Below are positions 21,146 through 31,400 of a stretch of DNA of 64,000 bases, one piece after another. The translations under genes and the position numbers were made by a program. The stretch is from the NCBI RefSeq assembly GCF_042100115.1, contig NC_091273.1:1116001-1180000 (forward strand), in the 5' to 3' direction. Position 1 is the stretch's first letter. Every line of letters starts with the position of its first letter. The notes under the pieces are model-generated. The model was not told the DNA's origin and ran no database searches. It saw only the letters and a list, made by a program, of their open reading frames with translations. The stretch comes from Alternaria dauci (lineage: Eukaryota > Ascomycota > Dothideomycetes > Pleosporales > Pleosporaceae).

Positions 21146-23134
21146 CTACAAACCACTCTTCTCGTTTTTAGCGTCTCTCACGCTAAGGGTATCGACATTT
21201 TCGGCATCACCAACCTCACGACCGCCAATGTAACTGCTCTCCTTCAAGTTGTTCATAGCATCTTCTTGAGCATCGGCCTTGCGGAAGGTCAAGTAGAAAC
21301 CGATACCACCGAACATGGCAATAACAGCGACGGACCCATAATTCCATACCAACAGCGGGTCCTCGGAAAGACTGACAAAGGCCTGACCGAGAGCAGCGGA
21401 GACAGCGGAGGTGGAGAGAGCGACGGCTTGGATGGTAGACTTCATGTTGTTGGGTGCCTTGGTGTACGCGTACTCGAGCTTGGTGATGGACGCCAGAATC
21501 TCAGACATGCCGATCAGGCCATAGGGGAAGACTTGGACCCAGACGGAGATATCGGCGTTGCAGTCGGTGCGGGTATCGCTAAGAGCGTTGATGTTGTCAC
21601 CACATGGCGACATCTTGTAGATGTAGTACTGGATAACACAGGCGGACACCATGGCGAAAGAAGAAAGCGCAAATCCAGCAGTGATCTTCTTGATGGGAGA
21701 GAGAACGACACCAGCCTTGCGCAGACCAGGGTAGACGAGGAAGTCCATGATCGGGATGAGGATAACGATGAAGATAGGGTTCAACTTCGAGACGATATCG
21801 TTCGGTGTCTTTCCAAGGTTCATGGTGTTGGCTTGCGAGACAAGGTTGCCGGTCATCTGCAGTTGTTAGCTCAAGATACCTGCTAAACTTTTCGATCTTC
21901 ATACCTGGTTGTACGCGAGCCAGTACAGAGGGTACCACAGGAAAACCTTGCAGGCCAGGATACCACGCTTGACTTCATCGACCCAGGCATCGTCGAAGGT
22001 CATCCAGTCAGGGACGCTCTCACCGCTGGCACGAATAGCACTGGGCTTGACCCTGTCCCAGAAACCATCATCCTTGAATGTGTTCTTGCGAGGTGACTTT
22101 TTGATACCGAGGCCAATCAGCTTGAAGGCCTTGCCCATGACAGATCCAGTGGGTGGCGAGAGCTTGTAGTGTTTCTTCATGGCGATGAGAATGATCGGGC
22201 ACAGTAGGTAGCAGATAGTCGGCAGCGTGTACGAAAGCCAGAAACCAACAAAGTGCTGAAAGACGTTAGCATAGTTGCGCAACACACTCTAATAGGGAGG
22301 TTACCTCTGAGTAAACCATGGCAAGAGAACCACAGATAGAACCGCAGTTGATCAAGAAGTAGAAGTAGATGTAGATACGCGCAGTGGTGGTAGCGGGATC
22401 GACAATTTCTTTGCTTCCGTTCTTCTTGACGCGGACATAGGCTTTCTGGTCCTTGTACTGTTCAGCAATGAGTGGCGAGATGTTACTCTTGAAACCACCA
22501 GTTCCGATACCCATAATGACAAGACCGACAGCGAAGATACCGATAGAGACGTTGGGCTTGACAATGACGGCAGGGATGGCAGACATGATCAAGATGATGT
22601 GACCAATGAGAGCGATAAGGTTCGAGTACTGGATAGTGTTGTAACGTCCCCAGTACTCGTCAGCTAGCCAGGCACCACCGAGAGGTGTGATGTAGGACCA
22701 GAATTGGTTGAACATAGTAAGACCGGTCGAAGCACGTTGTCCCATGTCCAGGGCACCACTGCCGGGCTTCTTAAGAAACCCAGCACCCGTCTTGGAGCCA
22801 GGGGGAAGTGGCTTCTGGATGAAGTCTGATAACGGTCAGTGTATGCCAAAGTAGGTTGTTCCAAAGTCCACTTACTGACGAAGACGGCACTGGTACCGTA
22901 GTAACTGAAGCGTTCGACGAATTCAACGACAGCTACAGTCCATGCTTGCCATGGAATGCGACCGGCAACCCTAGGAAGAGTGGCCCACTCCTCCTCAGTA
23001 GGGAAAGGACCCAACAGGTTGGTGTATTCATCATTGACAGAACCGGTAGAGCTGGTGTCCAATGGAATTGGGTCGGTAGCAGTGGCGCCCTTTGTGATCT
23101 CAAGAGACGCCTTGACGTTGGTAGTGGCCGCCAT
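21146..23134 (-). CDS. PTR2: POT/PTR-family proton-coupled peptide transporter
   Basis: Four exons are read on the minus strand: 23134-22876, 22825-22305, 22255-21905 and 21856-21146. They are separated by introns of 48-50 nt and give 613 residues, typical for fungal PTR2. The first family signature is in exon 1, VEFVERFSYYGTSAVF; the FERFSYYG-type motif carries residues for proton coupling. The second is in exon 2, FNQFWSYITPLGGAWLADEY. GTGGFKSNISPLIAEQY is also a family hallmark. About twelve hydrophobic segments are visible, with acidic and basic cytosolic tails. The protein imports di- and tripeptides with protons across the plasma membrane. GATA-type sites lie upstream (see findings), which fits nitrogen control of this family. 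The orthologue could be any of several PTR2 paralogues that fungi carry. Confidence 0.93.
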
Positions 23135-24292
23135 TGTGCTGAAGATGATATTGAATCAAACTCCGAGGCAGAGAAAAAAGTAACAAGATGCAACCGCAGA
23201 ACTGAACGCGCGATATTTCACGCTGGCGGTGGGGGTCAAGCAAACGCAACGGGCGATGGACTCGAATGCCTGGGGTGCGAACAGGTGTACCATGCCCCTC
23301 CTCATATACATGCAGACAGGGAACCAGACCGAAGCATGGAACAAGAGTTTCACAGGGGCCAGATGGGACTATCGAGCGTGTCCACTCTCGCTACGGCATG
23401 TCGTTCGCTCGGTTGTCGTATGTTATCACTGCTACATGCACATCAACAACACCCAAGACCGTGGGACAGCGCCTAGTCCGGTCGGAGGATCACAACGCGA
23501 GCCCTCAGACATACTGCCGCAGTTAAGCGCGCTGCTTAGAGGCATCCAAGGCCGTGGTTGCCCCAGGATCAGGATAAGATAGGAATGAGCAAAGGATTCG
23601 GACGCCAACACGAGGGACCAGCCTTGCACCATGGACGCGGCGGAACGTTCGAAAAAGACGTGCCAAGCTGTGCTAAGCAGGAAAAGATAACAGGCGTCGA
23701 AGCTTCCATGCGGGCGCGCAAGAAACGCCAAGGTTTGTTCCATCTCTTGGTCTTGTCACCTCCCCTTCTGGCCCTAGTCACGATTACCACGCGCCTGAAT
23801 GGACTTAGGATCTCCGCGAGAAAGGTAGCCAAGGGCTTGGATTTAGAGCTATCGGTATAAGCGTTTCATCGTTGTTACCTCCTTCTGCAATTGATCATGC
23901 GTGAGACGATGGCTGAAGAGGCGTGGTTGGGATAACGTTGCAAAAGTGTTCAAGTGGTAATGAAGCGGTGGATAATATTGGTGTTCAGGCAAACCTCGGG
24001 CTAACGAAGCACGGTCCTCAAGCGGAGATCTGGAGCAAAACTGTGGCGGAGCCAACACCGCACCAACCAGCGGCTTTAAGTTGGACATTTATGGTTATGT
24101 GTTTCCTGAAGGATCAAGGTTGCATCCCCACTGAGGCAGATCGCAAGTTATGCAGCACGTCTTTTCAAAAATTTTGCCCTTATCTCTACACATCTCGGCC
24201 CCTCCGAATTTTCTCACCAATTGAAATCAATATTCAAATATCTCTGGTGTTGGATCCTAACAAAAGAAGGTTAGCGATACGTTCTAATCATT
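23135..24292. promoter_or_regulatory. Upstream region of the peptide transporter gene
   Basis: No gene is seen. It contains a doubled GATA site at 23573-23583 (GATAAGATAGG) and AGATAA at 23686-23691, both candidate sites for AreA/NIT2-type factors. The left part is the transporter leader; the right part is the 3' flank of the next minus-strand gene. Confidence 0.4.
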
Positions 24293-25496
24293 TTACTGGA
24301 CAGCCTTACCTGGAGTGAACGGCCTCGCTTCAGGATGGAGCACGGAACTGCTGGCTCTCCTTGGAACTGAAGCTTGTTCCTGAGGACTTGCCGAGACGTC
24401 TTCATTCTGCGCTGGTACTTGGCCTTGTTGACCCGCCGAAGCAGCATGATACTGCTGAGATTGTTGTTCTTGACTACCAGGACCGCGAAAGTGCTGCGGA
24501 ACAAGCATAGTCTGTCGTGACGGCACCAGATAAGCGCTGCTGGCTCCTGGTTGAGCAGAGCTGGCCTCTTGCGCGTTATAGTAGCCGTGATCGCCAGTCC
24601 ATCCACCGTACGATTGCGGTGGAAAGTTGCTGTACTGCTGTATACCGTAGCCACCCATCGATGGAGCAGATGGGTAAGGAATGTACGTCATTGGGGAACC
24701 GCCGTAAGCGTGGTTGTAGTCACCAAATGGAGCAGACGGGTACTGCGGCGAAGGCTGTTGCATCACCGGAGATACACGCGCTCCTTGATTAAAGTGATGG
24801 CCACGATCTGGAGGTCCGTCGTATACTCCACGAAGCTGCGGTGGTCGACCTGTCTGAACATATCCACCTCTACGACCTTCAGGCTCGACGTTGGGAGCAC
24901 GCCTCTGCCTCCGCATCGCCCCGTTCGTATCCGCAAGCTGCGACGGTTGTGTCCTAGCAGGTCGGATGCCCCTAGCCTGATCTCCTCGTGGGAAATCTGG
25001 GCTCGGATCTCGACCGAGCGAGAAAAGCGGGTATGGCCCATGTCTAGATGCATGGCGTACGAATATACGGACGCACATGAAGCTACCTAGATCAGCGACC
25101 TTCGTGAACTTTGACAGCTCCCTCGGCGTCAGGGTCTCCGAATTGAACAAAGTCAGACGAAGACATTCGATCGTGAATGGAAAGTCTTCGTAGAAAGGCT
25201 GTGTTGTATGTGTCAGTACCTGGAAGCAGGATATTTTGGCGTACTACCCGATTAGGAAGACATATGCGGTGTTCTCCTAGGGTCGCTCCCTTTCAAAGGA
25301 TAGTGTTCAGTTTACTTACTATTAGATGCGCGTTGTACCTCGCGCGATTGATGCTATATAGCCAATCATCCGCAGATCTGCCCGGTTGTGTAAATACCGA
25401 CTGGAGAAAGGGCACTAGCTCATTCTGGGCCCAGTCCATATCGAGGGGCGCTATAATTGAAGAAGGTTCAGGGGCTTGAGTGTTCGAGTCCGACAT
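24293..25496 (-). CDS. Unrecognised protein with Tyr/Gln/Gly-rich tail
   Basis: Exon 1 is 25496-25320 and exon 2 is 25198-24293, giving 360 residues. The 121-nt intron begins GTAAGT, has a TACTGAC branch and ends ACACAG. Joining gives NRARYNAHLI-PFYEDFPFTI in frame. The N-terminal 110 residues look folded and rather acidic (MDWAQNELVPFLQSVF, DDWLYSINRARY, ECLRLTLFNSETLTPRELSK). The rest is Arg/Gly-rich, then low in complexity with many Tyr, Gln, Gly, Pro and Ser. That composition is seen in prion-like tails of RNA-binding proteins, although no RRM or KH domain is present. I do not recognise a family. The small out-of-frame stretch inside the intron was tested as a microexon and did not keep phase. 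Confidence 0.65.
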
Positions 25497-26215
25497 GATA
25501 GTAAGTCTGGAGTTGGTCGAAGAGGTGTTGCGAAGGGAGGATCGAAGGTGGAAGTTGCTGGAGGAGAGAACTATACGCAATTGCAGAAGAATATATACGC
25601 TGATAACGTAAAGGTCTGAATGTGCGAGGCATTATATATCCGTTCTATTCATTCTTTCATTCAATTGTTGTTTGTACGTCACTGCCTGGTCATCCGCACA
25701 ATGTCAGCCTGCCCTAACAAACGAGAAGGCCAGTCTTCCCCACCTCCAACGTAGCAAACCATTACTTAGCAGTCGCAAGAAACTCAGCAGATACGATCTC
25801 CACACCCTACACGAGCGAGCCATTGTGCGCTATCGATCTCAGCCTGCCTCAAGGCTCTAAGACTTCCTTCTACCGCTCGCGCACACTGACACATAAACAT
25901 CTTGACGCGGCTGCTATACACTACAGGCGATAAGAGAATTAGATGGACTGAGGAGTTGATCAGGGACAACTTGAGGTAGCTTATCCGCTGTACCGGCTCA
26001 TTCGTCACACGGGCACTGTACACGAAGAACCGACGTTATCAACGAGGAGAAGGAGGCAGAGGGCTCTGGCCCATTACATTCGTAGCGTCTTGTAATAGAT
26101 ATGAAGTTTGCGGACCCCCGTAACCCATCAGTATTTAACAACCACACTATGGTTAAGACGTTAGCAGCACACTTTCCACTGCTCAGCCAGCCTATGCTAT
26201 CCGAGCATGCAGAGA
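25497..26215. other. Intergenic region, no gene seen
   Basis: It holds the upstream region of the 25496 gene (-) and the 3' flank of the secreted peptide gene (-). Only short frames are found. Confidence 0.5.
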
Positions 26216-26401
26216 CTACTTACAATTTGAGCACAAGTGAGACCCCCCCGAACCATCGAGACCATCTTTTCGACACCTGTCAATGCAAATAGCACAAGAT
26301 TGACGTTTGTCCATGCTAGCTAAGTTTCCATCTGGGTACTGGACACTTGGGAGGGCTGTGGCAACACCCAAAAGTGCAGCACAGATGATAAGGAGTTTCA
26401 T
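26216..26401 (-). CDS. Small secreted Cys-rich protein, effector-like
   Basis: A single exon gives 61 residues. MKLLIICAALLGVATALP is a textbook signal peptide. A short pro-region ends in a dibasic KR (residues 32-33), a Kex2-type cleavage site. The remaining 28 residues carry five cysteines in the pattern C-x2-C-x3-C-x15-C-x2-C, beginning QSCAIC. A TATA box at 26498-26504 supports this ATG over the upstream in-frame ATG-less stretch. Small size, signal peptide, Kex2 site and cysteines match candidate effectors or secreted peptides of plant-associated fungi; whether it has such activity is not known. The odd Cys number suggests a dimer, a free thiol or a missed exon. The GGTGTC and GTAAG near the 3' end were considered as splice sites, but the plain frame already ends at TAG. 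Repeats upstream point to a flexible genome location. Confidence 0.65.
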   Translation of the reverse strand: MKLLIICAALLGVATALPSVQYPDGNLASMDKRQSCAICIDRCRKDGLDGSGGSHLCSNCK

Positions 26402-26497
26402 GGTGAAGTTCGAAGAAGAAGGCGAGTAGCAATTGTAATAGTATCTGGGAAGTAGCAATGTGTTTGAAGTCACTCTGGAGGCAAGGGACCAGCAAGT

Positions 26498-26504
26498 CTT
26501 TATA
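26498..26504 (-). promoter_or_regulatory. TATA box of the secreted peptide gene
   Basis: On the minus strand the sequence reads TATAAAG, 97 bases before the ATG at 26401. Confidence 0.5.
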
Positions 26505-26510
26505 GTAATT

Positions 26511-26553
26511 GTCTAGATCCTAATAGTTAGGATCTAACTGTTAATATCTAGAC
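26511..26553. repeat. Nested inverted repeats upstream of the secreted peptide gene
   Basis: The inner hairpin pairs TAGATCCTAA (26514-26523) with TTAGGATCTA (26527-26536), a perfect 10-bp stem with a 3-base loop. The outer pair is GTCTAGAT (26511-26518) with ATCTAGAC (26546-26553). The two structures share bases, so they would be alternative folds. They could mark a MITE-like remnant or a protein-binding palindrome. Confidence 0.6.
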
Positions 26554-26865
26554 GTATGTCAGCTATCTCTAGATAGTAATCTTTCAGACGTGTGCCTGAT
26601 TACTGTTGCGCCGGTACGTAGCCCCAGGGTAGCGTCCTAAACTGCTTAACGTATCCGCTTTGTGAGTGGCCTTCTGCTTAACAATGTCCACATGCCCCCT
26701 CTACTTCAGCTTGGAGTGCATACTTGGCCCGGAGTTAAGTGCATTCCTCAGCGACGAGTCACCTTTTCGTCCGGACCTTCGGAGTTACACCACAAGACTT
26801 ACCTATATAAGCTCAAGCTCAAGCTCGATGCACTGCAGTTCTGCAGTTCTGGCTCTTCTGGTATA

Positions 26866-27209
26866 ATGGCCTCCGATCAAGGAGAGCGTGGTGTTGAACG
26901 TCCTGCCAGTCATTCTGCTGGTAACGTTCATCAACCCTCTGCTAGTTACGTTGGTCGTACTATTAATGGTTTCGTCAACGCCGTCAATTGGCTCTTCAAC
27001 GATACCGCCCCCCTGTTCATTAGCGATTCTGAGAGGCGATTGAGTTCTTGGCCGGTTGCGAAGATAGTACGATTAAATGTGATCAGTTTGCTATGCTTGA
27101 GAGATTGCTCCGACGTAGGAGCGAGCATGCCGGAAGCAGAGATGCTGCCAAACTGACGACCCACTCCAAACTGACGCCAAGAGAGTCCACTAACTACCTC
27201 TACAGGTAA
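26866..27209 (+). pseudogene. Frameshifted small ORF of unknown origin
   Basis: From the ATG at 26866 the first frame reads protein-like (MASDQGERGVERPASHS, then INGFVNAVNWLFNDTAPLF) to about 27040. The next frame is open from 27033 to a TAA at 27207-27209 and continues in the same style (EFLAGCEDSTIKCDQF, MLERLLRRRSEHAG). The first frame after 27040 looks random and stops at 27154-27156. A single-base indel near 27033-27042 would join them. Upstream lies TATATAAG (about 26803) and downstream three AACTGACG repeats. The product is not recognised; a gag-like or otherwise transposon-borne small protein is possible but unproven. Confidence 0.35.
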
Positions 27210-27274
27210 TTTGCTAGCTTTTATAGGCAGGGATCTGCGTCACTTTGTCGTCAATTACCATAACTGACGCCAAG
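27151..27274. repeat. Dispersed AACTGACG direct repeats
   Basis: AACTGACG occurs at about 27151, 27169 and 27262. The last two copies extend to the identical 13-mer AACTGACGCCAAG. They flank the end of the frameshifted ORF. Confidence 0.5.
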
Positions 27275-28448
27275 GCAGCACGCGTAGCCGGGAGCTCCGT
27301 TGCGCGAAGCGATCTGTGAAAACGAGCCCGAGCTAGTGGGACGCGGTTATCCCCTAATGTATCTATTGTAATGAATTCAGCGCTATGACCATCCTGTAGT
27401 ACCTCGAAATAGATGTGGCGCATGTTGATGACATTCTAGAAGCGCTTCCGACCGCGTGGTTGTGCACCAGGATGCTCTGTTCCCTTCTTGAGTTCTAGGT
27501 CGCGATTGGGTCGATGAAGACTGCGTGAATATGACTTTCAGTATGATGTACGCCGATAGTATTTTATTGTCCGTGTTAGAGCTGTTTGCTGGCGTTAGAA
27601 AATGCGTCGCTTGGGATGTTCGAGGTTGGTCTTGAGGCAGTCGTCGCTGCGTTGCGATCCGACCCGCAATAGAATAGCGGCACAGTCCGTGGCCAGGGTG
27701 TCCTTGTGCGAACCAGCACGCGCTGACCTACGTCCTACCTAGGTAGTGTGCTCTTACAATACATAATGACCCGTGAAACGCACTCACTGCAGCATTACAT
27801 CCCATGGTTAAGCAGTTCTTGCTTCTAGGTTCCCGGCACGGTGGCTGTCGCGCGACAGTGCGCTGTCAGCCTGCTAGACAAGCACGCGAAGCCTCGAATG
27901 AATGTCACGTTCACCTTGAGCAAACACAATTGTGTACTGCAGTCACCACTGCTGCCTATAACCAAGGTATTGTGCATTAGTAATCAAGGTTTCTAAAGAG
28001 TGTTTCACTTTCCGTAACATTTGTAGAACATAACAGACCTTCTCCTATCGTGCGGTGACTTGGCCGTTTCATTAACTGAGACTGAATGTAGAGAAGATCG
28101 CGTATTATGGATCATAGGCAAGAAATAAAATTGGTATCAAATTACAGTCAGAAAGAAGAAGAGGAATGAAGAAAGTCGGCCACCTCGGATGTAGGAGAAT
28201 GGAGAAGAAGTGGACGCAAAGAAAACCCCATTATCCGATGCAGCTCTTCTCCTATACCAAACCCGTTCCCGCCCTCAGAGCGCAAAAGACCGCCTGCCCT
28301 TCTCGACATCCTCAATCCAATCCCTCAACGCCCCAGTCCTCTCCTCATCAAGAGAGTCCTCCTGCTGCTGGCGACCCGTCATCTCACTCGCGGCAAAACT
28401 GACCCTGCTCCCGTTTTTCCGTAATTGGTGTAAAGAATTTGAAACTTT
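27275..28448. other. Intergenic region, no gene seen
   Basis: Short overlapping frames only. The right end is the 3' flank of the tricalbin gene. Confidence 0.5.
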
Positions 28449-31400
28449 CTAAGCAGGGGGATTAGGCGTAGTGCTTCGATCCCTCCTTAGCAGTCCCCTC
28501 CTCTCGGATGTCTTTGGTCGTGGACTGACACTACCCTGCTGGCTCACTGCATCACTAGGCTGGAAGCTGCTGCGGATAGACACCATGCCTTTGCCCACTC
28601 CGATGTTCTGCTCGGCACCACCACCCTGGTCTGAGATGGTGAATTGAGCTTCGCCGAGTTCTTTGTCGCCACCGAACCTGCTGTGGTCTTTGACAACAAG
28701 TCGGAAGAAGGCGTCGGCGGTACAAGATGCTTTAAAACTCTCTTCGTTGGGATCAAAGGATACGGAACCTTGGGGTGCCTTGATATGATCGGTCTTGTGG
28801 ATTTCCTTCTTGCCGAGCTGAATGTGTACGCGTAGGTTGGTGTTAGCAGGGAAGCCATCAGCGCCGAGAACGGTGATTTGGGCTGTGCCTTGCTCGGCAC
28901 CTCCACCACCAGCGTCGCCGAAACGGCTGTGGAAGCTCTGAGCGCCCCAGCTGCGGTGTCTGTTGTGGTTTCCATTATCCTTAGTGGGTGTGTTGGGCTC
29001 GCCTTCCACGGAGATCATAGGCGTATCCGCAGAGGGCCGTTCTGCGGTGCTTGGTCGTTCAAAGTCCTCTTCAGGGGCCTCGCCGCGCGACTTTCTGCGC
29101 TTGAAGCCACGACCAAGGAAGGTTCCTGCGCGCACTACGTTACCACCAACGAATGCGGCGCCCTTGCCAACACCCTTGACGGGCGCACCGATGACCTTGC
29201 CTGGAACAGCAAAAGTACCGGAGAATGTGCTTGAGCCCTGACGGGATCGTACAACGTAATCTGGCTTGAACAGCATTCGTAGTCGGATAGCGCCTGACTT
29301 GCCATCAAGAGCAAGCGTAACCTCTTGCTGCTGGAAAGGCTCCAAAATCTCAAGGTTGATGGATGACTTGCCAAGGAAGTCCGCCTTGTCGCCAAAGTCC
29401 CAATCGTAGACATTGACGACGAAGTCAGCGGCTGTTCGACTTCGCACAGGTACCTCAAAGTACTCGTTCCATGCCGGGTGGAGGGTTTTCTTTTGCGTCT
29501 TGGTCTTGTACACCTCCTTGTCATTCAGCACAAACTTGCAGTAAGGGTCTGAGAAACCGTTACGGTCTGCAGCTGGAAGATCTGCCGCATCAAGCACATC
29601 AACTCGCAACGTGCCTTGGTTGTTGAACGATTCGCTGGGATCAAGTCGCATCTTCACGGGAATGTACTTGAGCATGACGGTGATCTTGTTATCACGTCCG
29701 TGTTTGTCCTTGAGCGTGAATTGAGTGGGTGTGTTCAGAGATCTCCGCAGCGTATCGACAGTGTTTCCTGTCAGCTTGGCAATGACATGGTCTTCGTTGT
29801 CCTCGCCATCGTTGTCAATGTGCTCGATAATTCGGAGGGTGATCTTGGAGAAGTCAAGCTCACGGATCATTGTATCGCCAACTGCATGTTGATTAACTTA
29901 GTTGTCGATTTGGATTAAGACAGAACGTACCATCGTTGAATGTCATCTTGTTGCTTCTGATCTTTGCGCTGGAATAGCTGGCGTAAGCCATATCATCCAT
30001 AATGACATCGACATGGCCACCTGTTCTTGCGAACTCTCCATCGATAAGCTTGAAGACGAGAAGACCAGATTCTACATCATGTCAGTAAATGCTCAGAAAG
30101 GTAGCTATAAGAATACGGGAATAGGCTGTGGGTCGGAATGACCAACTCAACAAACCAAACTCTTTTGTATCCTTAAACGTGACATGCGACCTACCGTACT
30201 GCTGTAGGTCGTCCGCAGTAAGCTTCAATTTCTCGATTTTCGGCTTCTCTGGGATCGACTCTGCTTGCTGTAGCTCGTTCTTCGCCAGCTCTTTGGCCAT
30301 GTCCTTCTCATTAGACTTAAGCGATGAGATGGTACCGGCAGTCTCCGACCTGCTCAAGGTAGAAGAACCGGATACAACACGTTGGTGGCTGAGCTTGGAT
30401 CCAACAGAGGTGGGTCGGGTAGCGCCATTGCCGTTTGCTGTAACCTCCTCTGCTTGTTCTTCTTCTTCCTCATCCTCCTCAGGGTCCCAGGTGGGGTACG
30501 TTGGGTAGAAGGAGCAAGTGTAGTTTAGTACGCCGTGGGGCTGGGAGTCTCCGGCCAATCGGAGAGGTCCCGCTATAGGCTGCTTCTGTTCTTGAACGAG
30601 GTACTCGCCGTTCTCATCCTGTTGAATGTAGTCGCCAGCCAAGAGCTCGATGTGTCCGAGTGGACGATCCTTGCCAAGATTCTCATCGTCCATGACCTCT
30701 AGCGTAAGCTTCTCGCGGACAGTATGTACGGGCACATAGATGACCTCATCCCAGTCAGGGTCGAGGTTGTTCTTGAAAACAACAGTTCGGCCCTTCTCGA
30801 TACCAGAAAGCAGAACGCGTACATAAGGATCCGACTTGCCTAATGCTTCAAGATTACGGAGCCCACGTGCGCTCTGGAAGTGCAATCTCATCACACCGAT
30901 TGGAGTAAGGTAACCACTCGAAGACACTGCGCCCTTCAACGCAACTGGCTTCCAGTCAAGCTTCATTTTGACGCGACCGCTTGATGTACCCGCAAGGTTG
31001 TACCACTCGTGACCCTTGGCCATAAGCTCCAGCATGTCGTCCAAGGTGATCTGGTAGGTACCAAGGATTGGATCAGCGGCCAGATCGCGGTCGTCCTTGA
31101 TGACGAGGCCGAGCTTGGCCTTCTTGCGATCGGTGATGAGCATTTCTTTGGTCGCATCCGGCCAGATGGGCTGATTCGTCCTCTTCATAACCCGCGATTT
31201 GTGGATCTCGTGGCCGTTGAGCAACAAAACAGCATATGGACTGAGCTGCCCAATCATGCTCTTGCTGCCGTCCATGTCCTTGGCTTGCTCAACGGTGAAC
31301 TTGCAAATGCCCGTACGTGACTCTGGCGGAGGCTCCTTGGTGCCGTCTGCAAGTGTGGTTCCTTCCAGGACCGGGAAGAAGCGCACGTCTGCTGTTACCA

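Noticed and set aside
25199..25319. Possible microexon inside the intron of the 25496 gene
   Set aside because: The candidate between TAG and GTAGTA is 29 bases and breaks the phase of the following exon.
26580..26870. Possible LTR starting TGTTGC
   Set aside because: No second copy, no primer-binding site and no reverse transcriptase, integrase or protease frame in the neighbourhood.
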